A DNA stretch of 64,000 nucleotides from Epilithonimonas hungarica (GCF_900102265.1 NZ_FNBH01000001.1:1364001-1428000); one strand, 5' to 3'; counted from the first letter of the stretch, positions 8,558-18,237 are shown. Translations and numbers: made by a program. Notes: a model not told the origin generated them from the sequence alone.

Positions 8558-9352
8558 CTACCCAAAAATATCATTTAAAACTTTCGCTAATCGCAATCCA
8601 CCGTAAAGCAATTGTCTTTCAAGCGTGGATTCAAAACGGTAATTGTAATCATAACTTAATTTGGAATCTTTTGGCGTTTGATAATAAATTGAATTAGCGA
8701 TTTTATGGCTGTCAAACAACCATTCTTCTAGAGTTCCGTTTTGGATCTGTTTCACTTCATCTTTAGATTTTACGTCCAAAAGATTCGCAAATTCTGTATA
8801 AGTATATTTTTGGTTATCAACCAATTTGGAATCCCAAAGCGAATGCAAATTGGTGTTTTGTCCAAAGTAAGTTACATTGATTTTATTTCCTCCCAAATCT
8901 TCAGCTCTTCCAACATGCAAAGGCTGATGAAGGTCACCAACTAAGTGAATCAAGAAAATCAAAGCTTCTTTTTTATCTTTTTCAGAAACATTTTTGTCTT
9001 TGATTTTGTCAGAAAGAATTCTGATTTGAGTGTAAAGATTCGGCGATCTCTGAACGGATAAAGAATCTTTGAACTGCTGAAAATTCTTTTGTGGATTGAT
9101 GTTGACATAATGCCAAGACGAAGTTTCTTTCCAAACGCCTGTAGTATCAGACTTGATGAAATCCGGCCAGTTGGCATAGTAAGCCATTTTCTGTTCTCCA
9201 AACAATTTTTTGATATTTCTTTGAGCTTTGGAACTCAAGTGATGTTGTGCGATTTCTGCCACAATTCTGTGTCCTGTCAATCCCCACGCAAAGGAGTAGA
9301 GTGATGATAGAATACAAATTGCCAATGTGAATCTTGATAAAATACGTTTCAT
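8558..9352 (-). CDS. secreted S1/P1-type nuclease
   Basis: A 264-aa zinc nuclease. After a signal peptide (residues 1-22) the mature protein begins with W23, whose amino group and carbonyl bind zinc in S1/P1 enzymes: WGLTGHRIVAEIA includes H28. Other ligands are in SSWHYVN, HLVGDLHQPLHVG and NLHSLWDSKL. It cleaves single-stranded nucleic acids and removes 3'-phosphate from nucleotides, probably outside the cytoplasm as a nutrient nuclease. Length matches the family. Its promoter reads away from uvrA. Confidence 0.92.
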   Translation of the reverse strand: MKRILSRFTLAICILSSLYSFAWGLTGHRIVAEIAQHHLSSKAQRNIKKLFGEQKMAYYANWPDFIKSDTTGVWKETSSWHYVNINPQKNFQQFKDSLSVQRSPNLYTQIRILSDKIKDKNVSEKDKKEALIFLIHLVGDLHQPLHVGRAEDLGGNKINVTYFGQNTNLHSLWDSKLVDNQKYTYTEFANLLDVKSKDEVKQIQNGTLEEWLFDSHKIANSIYYQTPKDSKLSYDYNYRFESTLERQLLYGGLRLAKVLNDIFG

Positions 9353-9374
9353 TTTTTTGATTTATTTCAAGTTG

Positions 9375-9382
9375 CAAAGATA
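9375..9382 (-). promoter_or_regulatory. -7 promoter box of nuclease gene
   Basis: On the minus strand this reads TATCTTTG, a perfect TAnnTTTG match, 23 nt before the start codon. A minus-strand TTTG at 9407-9410 may be the -33 element. Confidence 0.6.
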
Positions 9383-9471
9383 GTTTTACCCATAGTTTTA
9401 TTCTCACAAAATCATTGTTAAATATTATTAAACTTAAGTTAAGCTAAAGTGCAATCGTCGATTAATTTCCG

Positions 9472-9479
9472 TATTTTTG
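9472..9479 (+). promoter_or_regulatory. -7 promoter box of uvrA
   Basis: TATTTTTG matches TAnnTTTG and lies 25 nt before the uvrA start codon. No clear -33 TTTG was seen. Confidence 0.6.
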
Positions 9480-9504
9480 CGTTTTCCCAGAATGAGACTT
9501 TTCA

Positions 9505-12333
9505 ATGAAGAATAATCAAGAATTTATCGAAATTTACGGCGCTAGAGAACACAATCTCAAGAATATATCTGTAAAAATCCCAAGGAACGAATTGGTTGTT
9601 ATCACAGGACTTTCCGGAAGTGGAAAATCCTCTTTGGCTTTTGATACGATTTTTGCCGAAGGCCAACGTCGTTACATCGAAACGTTTTCCGCTTACGCAA
9701 GACAGTTTTTGGGCGGATTGGAACGTCCGGATGTTGATAAAATCGAAGGATTATCGCCGGTAATTGCCATCGAGCAGAAAACAACCAACAAAAATCCACG
9801 TTCAACTGTTGGAACGATTACGGAGTTGTATGATTTTCTGAGACTTCTGTTTGCCAGAGTTTCAGATGCTTATTCTATGAGTTCTGGAAAAAGATTGGTT
9901 AGTTACACAGAAGACCAGATTCTGGAAACCATCAAAGATAATTTCAAAGGGAAAAAAGTTTATTTACTCGCGCCGGTCGTACGTTCCAGAAAAGGACATT
10001 ACCACGAATTGTTCATTCATCTTTCCAAAAAAGGTTATTCTCAGGCCAGAATCGATGGTGTTTTACAAGACATCGAGTATGATTTGAAACTGGATAGATA
10101 TAAAACCCACGATATCGAAGTGGTGATTGACCGTTGGATTATCGGAGAAAATGCTACTGAACTAAGAATGCAAAAATCTCTGAAAACTGCTTCTGATATG
10201 GGCGAAGGATTGATTGCGATTCAGGAAATGGGACAGGACGAGATTCATTTTTTTAGTAAGAATCTGATGGATGATTCTACGGGAGATTCGATGGCATTGC
10301 CGGAACCGAATACGTTCTCATTTAACTCACCGAAAGGAAGTTGCGAAACGTGCAAAGGTCTTGGAACCATCAAAAAAGTGAACACCGACTATTTTGTCGA
10401 AAATGATAAATTGTCAATCAACCAAGGTGCATTGTTGCCTTTGGAACAGCTGAAATCCAACAAATGGATTCTGTCTCAAATCAAATCAATTCTTGAAATT
10501 TTTGATCTAAGTTTGACAACCCCATTCAAAGATATTCCAAAAGAAGCTTTGGATTACATCTATTATGGTTACAGCAGCGACATTACCAAAGAACTGAAAC
10601 ACGCCGGGATTTCCAAAAAAATCAAAATCAATTTCGAAGGTTTGGTAAAAATCCTCGAAGAGATTGTTGAAGAAAGAGAAAACTACGATGCGGTTTTGGT
10701 GGAACGAAATTTCACAACAGAAGAAGTTTGCCCGACTTGTAAAGGTGCGCGTCTTCGTCAGGAAAGTCTGAGTTTCAAAATCGATGGAAAAAATATTGCT
10801 GAAGTTAATGGATTGTCTCTGCTCGATTTCAAAGATTGGTTGGCGGATGTGAAGGATAAATTCAGTGATAAAAATAAAATTATCGCTCACGAGATTTTAA
10901 AAGAAATTGAAACCAGATTACAATTCCTTTTGGATGTCGGTTTGGATTATCTGAGTTTGAGCAGAAGTTCGAAAACGCTTTCTGGAGGAGAATCTCAGAG
11001 GATTCGTCTGGCGACTCAAATTGGTTCTCAATTGGTCAACGTTCTTTATATTCTGGATGAACCTTCTATTGGTCTTCACCAACGAGACAACGAAAGATTG
11101 ATTAATTCTTTGAAACATCTTCGTGATATCGGGAATTCGGTTTTGGTGGTGGAGCACGACAAGGATATGATTCTGGAAGCTGACCACGTTTTGGATATTG
11201 GTCCGAAAGCCGGGAAATTCGGTGGAGAAATTCTTTGGCAAGGTCATCCGAAAGATATTACCAAAGCCAATACAATCACAGCTGATTATATCACCGGAAA
11301 ACGAAAAATCGAAATTCCTGCCGAACGAAGAAAAGGAAATGGAAAATCGATTGTTCTGAAAGGAGCGACCGGAAATAACCTTAAAAATGTAACGCTCGAA
11401 ATTCCGCTTGGAAAATTAGTTGTTGTTTCAGGGATTTCCGGAAGTGGAAAATCGTCTTTGATTAACGGAACTTTGTACCCGATTCTGAATCGCCATTTTT
11501 ACAGGGCAATCCAGGAACCTTTACCATACAAAAGTATCGAAGGCATCGACAATATTGACAAAATTGTAGATGTTGACCAAAGTCCAATTGGTAGAACACC
11601 ACGCTCAAATCCTGCGACTTACACGGGAATGTTCACAGATATCCGAAATCTTTTCGCTGAATTGCCGGAAAGTAAAATCCGGGGTTACAAAGCCGGACGT
11701 TTTTCTTTTAATGTGAAAGGCGGAAGATGCGAAACCTGTCAAGGAGGCGGTTTGAAAGTCATTGAAATGAATTTCCTGCCGGATGTTTATGTTCATTGCG
11801 AAACCTGCCACGGAAAACGTTTCAACCGTGAAACTCTGGAAGTCCGTTACAAAGGGAAATCGATTTCCGATGTTCTGGATATGACGATCAATGAAGCGGT
11901 AGAATTTTTCCAGCCTATTCCGAAAATCTTTAACAAAGTAAAAACTTTAAAAGATGTTGGTCTGGGTTATATCACAATTGGACAGCAATCCACGACCTTG
12001 AGTGGAGGAGAAGCACAACGTGTAAAACTGGCGACCGAACTTTCCAAAAAACAAACCGGAAATACACTTTATATTCTGGATGAGCCGACTACGGGACTTC
12101 ATTTCGAAGATGTGAAAATCCTGATGGAAGCTATCGAACAATTGGTAGAATTAGGAAATTCTTTTATCATCATCGAACATAATATGGATGTTATCAAACT
12201 CGCAGACCATATTATTGATGTTGGTCCGGAAGGCGGAAAACACGGCGGACAGATCATTGCAGAAGGAACACCGGAGGAGATTATCAAATCTAAGAAAAGT
12301 TTGACAGCGAAGTTTTTGAAAAAAGAAATGTAA
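9505..12333 (+). CDS. uvrA: excinuclease ABC subunit A
   Basis: A 942-aa protein of typical UvrA length, the damage-scanning ATPase of nucleotide excision repair. It has two ABC modules: Walker [14 protein letters not shown] near residue 35 with signature [12 protein letters not shown], and a second Walker [14 protein letters not shown] near residue 655 with signature [12 protein letters not shown]. Zinc-binding CxxC pairs are visible: CETCKGLG and CPTCKGARL in the first half, then CETCQGGG and CETCHGKRF in the second, the zinc finger used in damage recognition. It dimerises and loads UvrB. It has its own promoter and a terminator after it. No truncation is seen. Confidence 0.98.
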   Translation: MKNNQEFIEIYGAREHNLKNISVKIPRNELVVITGLSGSGKSSLAFDTIFAEGQRRYIETFSAYARQFLGGLERPDVDKIEGLSPVIAIEQKTTNKNPRSTVGTITELYDFLRLLFARVSDAYSMSSGKRLVSYTEDQILETIKDNFKGKKVYLLAPVVRSRKGHYHELFIHLSKKGYSQARIDGVLQDIEYDLKLDRYKTHDIEVVIDRWIIGENATELRMQKSLKTASDMGEGLIAIQEMGQDEIHFFSKNLMDDSTGDSMALPEPNTFSFNSPKGSCETCKGLGTIKKVNTDYFVENDKLSINQGALLPLEQLKSNKWILSQIKSILEIFDLSLTTPFKDIPKEALDYIYYGYSSDITKELKHAGISKKIKINFEGLVKILEEIVEERENYDAVLVERNFTTEEVCPTCKGARLRQESLSFKIDGKNIAEVNGLSLLDFKDWLADVKDKFSDKNKIIAHEILKEIETRLQFLLDVGLDYLSLSRSSKTLSGGESQRIRLATQIGSQLVNVLYILDEPSIGLHQRDNERLINSLKHLRDIGNSVLVVEHDKDMILEADHVLDIGPKAGKFGGEILWQGHPKDITKANTITADYITGKRKIEIPAERRKGNGKSIVLKGATGNNLKNVTLEIPLGKLVVVSGISGSGKSSLINGTLYPILNRHFYRAIQEPLPYKSIEGIDNIDKIVDVDQSPIGRTPRSNPATYTGMFTDIRNLFAELPESKIRGYKAGRFSFNVKGGRCETCQGGGLKVIEMNFLPDVYVHCETCHGKRFNRETLEVRYKGKSISDVLDMTINEAVEFFQPIPKIFNKVKTLKDVGLGYITIGQQSTTLSGGEAQRVKLATELSKKQTGNTLYILDEPTTGLHFEDVKILMEAIEQLVELGNSFIIIEHNMDVIKLADHIIDVGPEGGKHGGQIIAEGTPEEIIKSKKSLTAKFLKKEM

Positions 12334-12361
12334 GCAGGTCAGATCCTTTATAATTAAAAAT

Positions 12362-12395
12362 AAAAATTGCCATCTTAAAGAGTGGCAATTTTTAT
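12362..12395. terminator. bidirectional terminator between uvrA and map
   Basis: AAAAATTGCCA and TGGCAATTTTT form the stem, with A- and T-rich flanks on both sides, so it can end both convergent genes. Confidence 0.8.
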
Positions 12396-12404
12396 TTGAT
12401 ATGT

Positions 12405-13169
12405 TTAATTCCAAATCTCGTTCATCTCTGTCAATATAATTGGTTTCCCATCAGTTACAACGATCGTATGCTCGTGTTGCGCCATAAAACCACCTTTGTT
12501 TCCGACCATTGTCCAGCCATCTTCAAGAGTCTCAGCAATGGTCGAGGTCGTGGAAATAAAAGTCTCAATCGCAACCACGGAATTCTTCTTGAATCTTTGC
12601 ATATTGAAACGGTCTCTATAATTCGCGATCTCGTGAGGTTCCTCATGCAGGCTTCTTCCAACGCCATGACCAGTCAGGTTTTTGATGACTTTATAGCCTT
12701 TTTTCTTGGCTTCGATTTCCATCAGATGTCCGATGTCCGAAATCCTGACGCCACCTTTGATATTAGAAATTGCCTTTTTTAAGATTCCTTTGGAAGCTTC
12801 AATCAGTTTTTGATGTTGATTGATATCTTCTCCAATCACAAAAGAAGCACCATTATCTGACCAAAACCCATCCAGTTCTGCAGAAACATCAATATTGATA
12901 AGGTCTCCTTCTTTCAGAATCGTTTTCTCAGAAGGAATGCCATGACAGAACTCATTATTCACACTGATGCAAGTATAACCCGGAAATCCGTAAGTTAAAA
13001 ACGGAGCAGATCTCGCACCCATATTTTCAAGGATCTTTCCACCGAAATCATCTAGTTCCTTGGTGGAAATCCCAGCTTTGGCAAAGTTTTTCATTTCCTT
13101 CAAAGCGTAAGCAACAGCTTCGCTTATTTTTTTCATTCCAGCTAATTCTGACTCGTTGGTAATGGACAT
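12405..13169 (-). CDS. map: methionine aminopeptidase, type I
   Basis: A 254-aa cytoplasmic enzyme that removes the initiator Met from nascent proteins. The metal ligands are recognisable: the first Asp in INIDVSAELDGFWSDNGASF with the second 11 residues later, His in HGVGRSLHEEP, Glu in VVAIETFIS and Glu/His in QHEHTIVV; NNEFCHGIP holds the substrate His. I chose ATG 13169 rather than the in-frame upstream start at 13208 because a perfect TAAATTTG promoter box (13197-13204) would otherwise lie inside the gene. It converges on uvrA with a shared terminator. Confidence 0.95.
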   Translation of the reverse strand: MSITNESELAGMKKISEAVAYALKEMKNFAKAGISTKELDDFGGKILENMGARSAPFLTYGFPGYTCISVNNEFCHGIPSEKTILKEGDLINIDVSAELDGFWSDNGASFVIGEDINQHQKLIEASKGILKKAISNIKGGVRISDIGHLMEIEAKKKGYKVIKNLTGHGVGRSLHEEPHEIANYRDRFNMQRFKKNSVVAIETFISTTSTIAETLEDGWTMVGNKGGFMAQHEHTIVVTDGKPIILTEMNEIWN

Positions 13170-13196
13170 AATTTGTAATTTAATCTCATTTATATT

Positions 13197-13204
13197 CAAA
13201 TTTA
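13197..13204 (-). promoter_or_regulatory. -7 promoter box of map
   Basis: On the minus strand this reads TAAATTTG (TAnnTTTG), 27 nt before ATG 13169. It decides the start of map. Confidence 0.6.
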
Positions 13205-13239
13205 TCAATTAAGAACTTATCAGACAACAAAGGAGATAT

Positions 13240-13247
13240 TATTTTTG
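13240..13247 (+). promoter_or_regulatory. -7 promoter box of small lipoprotein gene
   Basis: TATTTTTG matches TAnnTTTG, 39 nt before the start codon at 13287. Confidence 0.5.
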
Positions 13248-13286
13248 TAATTGGTATCAGATTTGTGATTCATCAATAAAAAAGTT

Positions 13287-13478
13287 ATGAAATCACTTAA
13301 AATTTATTTGGTAACAATTGTTTTCTCGTTAAGTTTTGTAGCTTGTGCTGCTCCGCCAAGACCACCAAAACCACCAAAACCTCCGAGACATGCTGCTAAA
13401 CCAATGCCACCCGGGCAAGCCAAAAAAATCTATGGAACCAAATCTGCCAAGCCTTTTGCTCCTGGACAAAACAAATAA
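13287..13478 (+). CDS. small proline-rich lipoprotein
   Basis: A 63-aa protein. Residues 1-18 form a signal peptide leading to SFVAC, a plausible lipobox with Cys20, so the mature form would be a lipid-anchored peptide of about 44 residues. That peptide is Pro/Lys-rich (PPRPPKPPKPPRH, then PMPPGQAKK and APGQNK). The positive charge suggests binding to cell wall or nucleic acid, but this is conjecture. It has its own promoter and terminator, which supports a real gene despite its size. No family was recognised. Confidence 0.7.
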   Translation: MKSLKIYLVTIVFSLSFVACAAPPRPPKPPKPPRHAAKPMPPGQAKKIYGTKSAKPFAPGQNK

Positions 13479-13488
13479 AACATATATT

Positions 13489-13518
13489 AAGGATTTTTGA
13501 AATTTCAAAATCCTTTTT
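13489..13518 (+). terminator. rho-independent terminator
   Basis: AAGGATTTTTGAAA pairs with TTTCAAAATCCTT (about 13489-13514), followed by a T-rich stretch. Confidence 0.75.
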
Positions 13519-13583
13519 CTTTTTCCAATGTTAAATTTTCACTATCAATGTTAATTTAATATTAACCAAATATAAATATTACG

Positions 13584-13591
13584 TAACTTTG
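13584..13591 (+). promoter_or_regulatory. -7 promoter box
   Basis: TAACTTTG is a perfect TAnnTTTG box, 40 nt before ATG 13632. Confidence 0.6.
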
Positions 13592-13631
13592 TCGTAACAT
13601 TAGATAAGTAATAACTTAAAATCAATTGATT

Positions 13632-14027
13632 ATGAACAAGAAAATGCTAGCGTTATCAATATTTTTATTTGGATTTTTAGGAACGCTAAACTTAGTAAAA
13701 GCTCAATCGACAGACAATAATATACAGGAAGTTTTCCTTAATTCCGGCGATGGTTTCGGGGAACTGAGAAAATTGTTGAAGGATAATTTTGATTTTACCA
13801 ATCAGGATTACAAGGAAGGAATTGTAAATTCCAATGTTAGATTCAGTCTTTCTCAGGATGGGAAAATCACCAATGTTCGCGCCATCGGAGACTGCAAAAA
13901 CGTGAGCAAAGAAATCGAAAATGTTTTGTCACATCTGCTTTACAAAGTAGATATGGACAAACTGAGCCAAAAAATGGTAGCATCATCTTATGTAATGCCA
14001 GTTAGCGTTACAATTGATAACCGATAA
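13632..14027 (+). CDS. small exported hypothetical protein
   Basis: A 131-aa protein with a signal peptide (MNKKMLALSIFLFGFLG, cleavage near LVKAQ). ATG 13632 is preferred to a TTG two codons upstream. The mature part contains NVRFSLSQDGKITNVRAIGDC, which resembles the carboxy-terminal half of TonB-like or energy-transducer domains (strand, 'dG.i.nv.v', then a Cys), and ends with PVSVTIDNR. The resemblance to a TonB C-terminal fold is weak. It is a single-gene unit with its own promoter and terminator. Confidence 0.7.
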   Translation: MNKKMLALSIFLFGFLGTLNLVKAQSTDNNIQEVFLNSGDGFGELRKLLKDNFDFTNQDYKEGIVNSNVRFSLSQDGKITNVRAIGDCKNVSKEIENVLSHLLYKVDMDKLSQKMVASSYVMPVSVTIDNR

Positions 14028-14052
14028 AAGCTTAAAAGTTTAAAATTGTTAG

Positions 14053-14089
14053 GAAAAAGTCGTACATCTTTGGTGTACGGCTTTTTTTA
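14053..14089 (+). terminator. rho-independent terminator
   Basis: AAAAAGTCGTACA pairs with TGTACGGCTTTTTTT around a TCTTTGG loop. Confidence 0.85.
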
Positions 14090-14100
14090 TCTCAAAACAC

Positions 14101-14184
14101 TTCGACTCCGCTCAGTGTGACATTCTAATCTAGTACATAAGATTCTCGAAGGCTTTTAAAATTGTCAGGCTGAGCGGAGTTGAA
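14101..14184. repeat. inverted repeat with CGACTCCGCTCAG arms
   Basis: The left arm 14101-14122 and right arm 14163-14184 are complementary at 19 of 22 positions. The core (CTCCGCTCAG / CTGAGCGGAG) is exact. The 40-bp centre is unrelated. It is probably one copy of a flavobacterial intergenic repeat family. It fills most of the 330-bp gap before the CoA-transferase gene. Confidence 0.75.
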
Positions 14185-14233
14185 ATTTTTTTTAATCAAA
14201 TGATATATACTGTTATCGAACTATTTCTTTTGA

Positions 14234-14241
14234 TACTTTTG
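14234..14241 (+). promoter_or_regulatory. -7 promoter box of CoA-transferase subunit A gene
   Basis: TACTTTTG matches TAnnTTTG. The expected leader to ATG 14360 is about 110 nt. Confidence 0.5.
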
Positions 14242-14359
14242 TGGTTGCAAAATCTGAGAATTAAAAGTCTTTCATCTTTTCTCTATTTTCTTTCGTCTAA
14301 TAAAGGGATTTTTCTATATTTATAAACCAACAAATTGAATAAAAGAAAAACTCAATTTT

Positions 14360-15061
14360 ATGATTGATAAACGAGTTAAAAACGCAGAAGAAGCGGTAAA
14401 AGATATAGAAAACGGAATGACGATAATGCTTGGCGGATTTGGCCTTTGCGGGATTCCTGAGAATTGTATTTCGGAATTGGTGAAGAAAAATGTAAACAAC
14501 CTGACCTGCATTTCCAACAACGCCGGCGTTGATGATTTCGGTTTGGGACTATTGTTACAGAAAAAGCAAATCAAGAAAATGATTTCGTCCTACGTTGGAG
14601 AAAACGCAGAATTCGAACGTCAGATGTTATCCGGAGAATTGGAAGTGGAATTGACGCCACAAGGAACATTGGCAGAAAAATGCAGAGCAGCACAAGCTGG
14701 GATTCCTGCATTTTATACACCAGCAGGATTCGGAACCGAAGTTGCGGAAGGCAAAGAAGTTAAAGATTTCAACGGAAAACCCCACATTTTAGAACACGCT
14801 TACAACGCCGAATTCTCAATCGTAAAAGCCTGGAAAGGCGACCACGCAGGAAACTTGATTTTCAAAGGTTCGGCTCGGAATTTTAATTTTCCAATGGCTG
14901 GAGCAGGAAAAATTACAATTGCAGAAGTGGAAGAATTGGTAGAGCCTGGACAATTGGACCCGAACGAAATCCATATTCCTGGAATTATGGTTCAAAGGAT
15001 TTTCCAAGGAGAGAATTATGAGAAGAGGATAGAGCAGAGGACTGTGAGGAAGAAGAACTAA
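14360..15061 (+). CDS. scoA: 3-oxoacid CoA-transferase, subunit A
   Basis: A 233-aa alpha subunit of a family I CoA-transferase (SCOT type). The opening [20 protein letters not shown] and the CoA-binding glycine loop [15 protein letters not shown] (residues about 23-37) are typical, as are [20 protein letters not shown] and the GTEVAEGKE segment. With subunit B it moves CoA from succinyl-CoA to acetoacetate or a similar 3-oxoacid, feeding thiolase. Subunit B is normally adjacent; here it starts 2.5 kb downstream at 17584 with two minus-strand genes between. Each subunit must therefore be transcribed separately. The C-terminal tail ([11 protein letters not shown]) is strongly basic. Confidence 0.93.
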   Translation: MIDKRVKNAEEAVKDIENGMTIMLGGFGLCGIPENCISELVKKNVNNLTCISNNAGVDDFGLGLLLQKKQIKKMISSYVGENAEFERQMLSGELEVELTPQGTLAEKCRAAQAGIPAFYTPAGFGTEVAEGKEVKDFNGKPHILEHAYNAEFSIVKAWKGDHAGNLIFKGSARNFNFPMAGAGKITIAEVEELVEPGQLDPNEIHIPGIMVQRIFQGENYEKRIEQRTVRKKN

Positions 15062-15090
15062 TTTTATATTCTACCTAGCGGTAAAGATTT

Positions 15091-15615
15091 TTAAAAAGGA
15101 TATTTGAAATTAGGATACCAACTTTCAAATTCCTGTATTTTTTCCTCATTATATGTTTCAACCCAACTCGTATGGAGGTCAATTTCGCCTATACCAAAAT
15201 AAAAATTTTCACTCTCAAAATATTTTACTTTATACTCTTCGAATTGATTAATGATTTCAGTCTTTTCAGTAGCATTTAATTTGTTTTTATTTACCCAAAA
15301 TAAATCATAATTGGCATAATCAGTATCTATTCTTACTTGAGCATTAAGAAAGTCTAAATTATTTAAAATTTCTTCAAATTCTACAATGAAATTATTAAGC
15401 TCTCTATTGTCGCAAGCGAAATATTTAGCTGTTCTTCCAAATGTAAATAGCATATAATCATAATAGAAAGGAATTTCTTTAACTCCAGTTGAAAATATTG
15501 CTGGATGGAAATAATAAAAATTGTGCATAATAAGCTCTTCCTCTATATATTTTTTTGAATTTTCATAATCTCTATCAATCAAGATTGCGCCAAAAAAATT
15601 ATTCCATTCAATCAT
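15091..15615 (-). CDS. hypothetical protein, unknown family
   Basis: A 174-aa protein without a signal peptide or membrane span. It is acidic and rich in Phe, Tyr, Asn and Glu, with several short aromatic strands (NFYYFHPAIFS, FYYDYMLFTFG, NFYFGIGEIDLHTSWVETYNE). It is noticeably AT-rich compared with its neighbours, suggesting recent acquisition. Together with the ABC exporter gene it separates the two CoA-transferase subunits. This style of protein is common among small immunity-like or DUF proteins of Bacteroidetes, but no toxin gene is next to it and no function is claimed. Confidence 0.6.
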   Translation of the reverse strand: MIEWNNFFGAILIDRDYENSKKYIEEELIMHNFYYFHPAIFSTGVKEIPFYYDYMLFTFGRTAKYFACDNRELNNFIVEFEEILNNLDFLNAQVRIDTDYANYDLFWVNKNKLNATEKTEIINQFEEYKVKYFESENFYFGIGEIDLHTSWVETYNEEKIQEFESWYPNFKYPF

Positions 15616-15678
15616 TTTAAAAATTTATTTAGGATAATATCAAATATATATACTTTATAATTAGAATATTGATAGACT

Positions 15679-17466
15679 TTAAACCTTCCTCTCCCCAATC
15701 TGCTGTCTCCACATTGCATAATACAAACCTTTTTCTGCAATCAGGTTTTCGTGGGAGCCGGTTTCTATAACTTGTCCGCGTTCCAAAACGTAAATTCTGT
15801 CGGCGTGCATAATAGTGCTTAATCTGTGGGCGATGAGAACGGTAATTTGTTCTTTTTGTTCAGAAATATCTTTGATGGTGGATGTGATTTCTTCTTCCGT
15901 GATACTGTCCAAAGCAGAAGTTGCTTCATCAAAAATTAACAAGTTTGGTTTTCTGAGTAGAGCCCTTGCAATGGCGATTCTTTGCTTCTCGCCACCGCTT
16001 AACTTCAATCCACCTTCACCGATTACGGTTTCAATTCCTTTTTCTGCGCGTTCAAGTAAAGTTTTAGTGCTGGATTTTTTCAATGCAAGTTCGATGTCTT
16101 CTTCGCTGGCGTTTGGATTCACGAAAAGAAGGTTTTCTCTGATAGTTCCTGCAAAAAGCTGTGTATCCTGAGTCACAAAGCCAATTTGATTTCGTAATTC
16201 ATCAAAGTCAAATTCTTTTCCATTGATTTGATTGTAGAAAATATTCCCTTCCTGAGGTCGATACAATCCAACAAGTAATTTTACCAATGTACTTTTTCCG
16301 GAACCACTCGGGCCCACAAATGCTATAGTTTCTCCATTTTTAACATCAAAGGAAATATTATTCAAAGCTTTGTATTGAGCAGACTGATGCTTGAAAGAAA
16401 CGTGCTTGAACTCCAGCTCATTGATTGAACCGATTTGTTTTGGTGTGTGTGGTTTTTCTTCCACAGGCTTTTTCATCAGATTATCGAAGTTTCTTAATGA
16501 AGCTTCGGCCTCACGGTAAGAAATAATAATATTCCCGATTTCCTGCATTGGACCGAAAATGAAGAATCCGTAAAACATCAATGACAGATATTGTCCCGGC
16601 GTTACAACATCTTTGAAAATCAAATATAAAAGCGTCAAGGTAATCAATTGTTGAAGAAAATTGACCATTGTTCCCTGAATAAAACTTAATGAACGGATAC
16701 TTTTTACCTTCTTCAGTTCCAGTCCGAGAATTTTGTAAGTGTTGTTGTTCAGTCGTTTGATTTCCTGTTTGGTCAAACCTAGACTTTTTACAATTTCGAT
16801 ATTTCTTAAACTTTCGGTTGTACTTCCAGCCAAACTTGTAGTTTCTACAACAATTGTTTTCTGAATATTTTTGATTCTTTTACTTAAAAGATTCGTCACA
16901 AATGCTATCAGAAAAATCCCGACGATATAAACCGGCATTATCGACCAATGCAGTCTGATCGCATAAACTGAAACGAAAATAATGCTCACTAAAATTCCGA
17001 AAAAGACATTGATGAAATTCGTAATGAATTTTACCGAATCTTCTCTTACTTTGGTCAAAATCGACAACGTTTCGCCACTTCTCTGGTCTTCGAATTCCTG
17101 ATAAGGCAATGCCATAGAATGCTGTAAACCATCAGTAAAAATGTTAGCTCCGAATTTTTGAGTAATGACATTCACAGCGTAATCTTGGAACGCTTTTGCA
17201 ATTCTGCTGACCATCGCGGTTCCAATCAGCAAGCCTAAAAAATAAAATGCACCGTGATAGATATCGGTTCCGTAAAGGAATTGATTCAGGTTTCTGGGGA
17301 TAGATTTTTCTTTATCGAAAAAGTGGGGGTGTGTTACCAATTGGTCCAGGATATTTCCTGTAATTGCAGGTGCAAACAAAGAAAAAACCTGATTGATAGC
17401 CGCTAAAACCAATGATGTGATAAGCAGCCATTTATGTGGTTTGAGGTAATGTAATAATGTCTTCAT
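15679..17466 (-). CDS. ABC transporter, fused permease-ATPase (MsbA-like exporter)
   Basis: A 595-aa half-transporter. An N-terminal six-helix permease (about residues 15-320) contains the exporter motif SGETLSILTKVREDSVKF; the C-terminal ATPase has Walker A GPSGSGKSTLVKLLVG (near residue 385), the Q-loop in QIGFVTQDTQLFAGTIREN, signature LSGGEKQRIAIARAL, Walker B LLIFDEATSALDS and the H-loop in IAHRLSTI. It works as a homodimer in the inner membrane and resembles lipid or multidrug exporters. The substrate cannot be assigned. It is divergent from scoB behind its own promoter. Confidence 0.95.
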   Translation of the reverse strand: MKTLLHYLKPHKWLLITSLVLAAINQVFSLFAPAITGNILDQLVTHPHFFDKEKSIPRNLNQFLYGTDIYHGAFYFLGLLIGTAMVSRIAKAFQDYAVNVITQKFGANIFTDGLQHSMALPYQEFEDQRSGETLSILTKVREDSVKFITNFINVFFGILVSIIFVSVYAIRLHWSIMPVYIVGIFLIAFVTNLLSKRIKNIQKTIVVETTSLAGSTTESLRNIEIVKSLGLTKQEIKRLNNNTYKILGLELKKVKSIRSLSFIQGTMVNFLQQLITLTLLYLIFKDVVTPGQYLSLMFYGFFIFGPMQEIGNIIISYREAEASLRNFDNLMKKPVEEKPHTPKQIGSINELEFKHVSFKHQSAQYKALNNISFDVKNGETIAFVGPSGSGKSTLVKLLVGLYRPQEGNIFYNQINGKEFDFDELRNQIGFVTQDTQLFAGTIRENLLFVNPNASEEDIELALKKSSTKTLLERAEKGIETVIGEGGLKLSGGEKQRIAIARALLRKPNLLIFDEATSALDSITEEEITSTIKDISEQKEQITVLIAHRLSTIMHADRIYVLERGQVIETGSHENLIAEKGLYYAMWRQQIGERKV

Positions 17467-17477
17467 AATTAGAATCG

Positions 17478-17485
17478 CAAATTTA
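17478..17485 (-). promoter_or_regulatory. -7 promoter box of ABC exporter gene
   Basis: Minus-strand TAAATTTG, a perfect TAnnTTTG match, 11 nt before the start codon at 17466, giving a very short leader. Confidence 0.6.
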
Positions 17486-17583
17486 CTGATATAAATCTGA
17501 TTGTTTTATTAATATTTACTGTAACGAAAAAAGCATTTTTCTATAACGTGAAATATTGATATATTGCGGTATAAGTTTTTACT

Positions 17584-18237
17584 ATGCTGACAAAAGAACA
17601 AATCGCACAACGCATATCAAAAGAAGTGAAAGACGGGATGTATGTCAACCTTGGGATTGGGATTCCGACTTTGGTTGCCAATTATGTTCCAGAGGATATT
17701 TCGGTGGAATTCCAGAGTGAAAACGGCGTTTTGGGAATGGGGCCTTTTCCTTTCGAAGGTGAAGAAGATGCAGACCTTATCAACGCAGGAAAGCAAACCA
17801 TAACGATTCTTCCCGGCGGTTCTTTTTTTGACTCGGCTTTCAGTTTTGGGATGATTAGAAGTCAAAAAGTGGATTTGACAATTTTGGGAGCAATGGAAGT
17901 TTCTGAGAACGGCGATATTGCCAATTGGAAAATTCCGGGGAAAATGGTGAAAGGAATGGGCGGCGCAATGGATTTGGTGGCATCGGCTGAAAATATAATC
18001 GTCGCTATGATGCATGTCAACAAAGCTGGCGAATCCAAAATTCTAAAACAATGTACGTTGCCTTTAACAGGTGTAAATTGTGTTAAAAAAGTAGTCACTG
18101 AATTAGCGGTTATGGAAATTACGGATAATGGTTTCAAACTTCTGGAAAGAGCGCCAGGAATCTCTGTAGAAGATATTGTGAAAGCAACAGAAGCTGAATT
18201 GATTATTGAAGGTGAGATTCCGGAGATGAAATTCTAA
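17584..18237 (+). CDS. scoB: 3-oxoacid CoA-transferase, subunit B
   Basis: A 217-aa beta subunit of a family I CoA-transferase. It carries the catalytic glutamate in SENGVLGMGPFP (residue about 46), which forms the covalent glutamyl-CoA intermediate. The opening KEQIAQRISKEVKDGMYVNL and the glycine turn LGIGIPTLV are typical, as are GGSFFDSAFSFGMIR and GKMVKGMGGAMDLV. It pairs with the subunit encoded at 14360-15061. The 117-bp region before it also contains the divergent promoter of the ABC exporter; a TATATTG sequence near 17560 may drive this gene. Length is normal. Confidence 0.94.
   Translation: MLTKEQIAQRISKEVKDGMYVNLGIGIPTLVANYVPEDISVEFQSENGVLGMGPFPFEGEEDADLINAGKQTITILPGGSFFDSAFSFGMIRSQKVDLTILGAMEVSENGDIANWKIPGKMVKGMGGAMDLVASAENIIVAMMHVNKAGESKILKQCTLPLTGVNCVKKVVTELAVMEITDNGFKLLERAPGISVEDIVKATEAELIIEGEIPEMKF

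Noticed and set aside
10507-10890. 127-aa minus-strand open frame in uvrA
   Set aside because: Antisense shadow of uvrA with odd composition (many F, Q and I) and no motifs.
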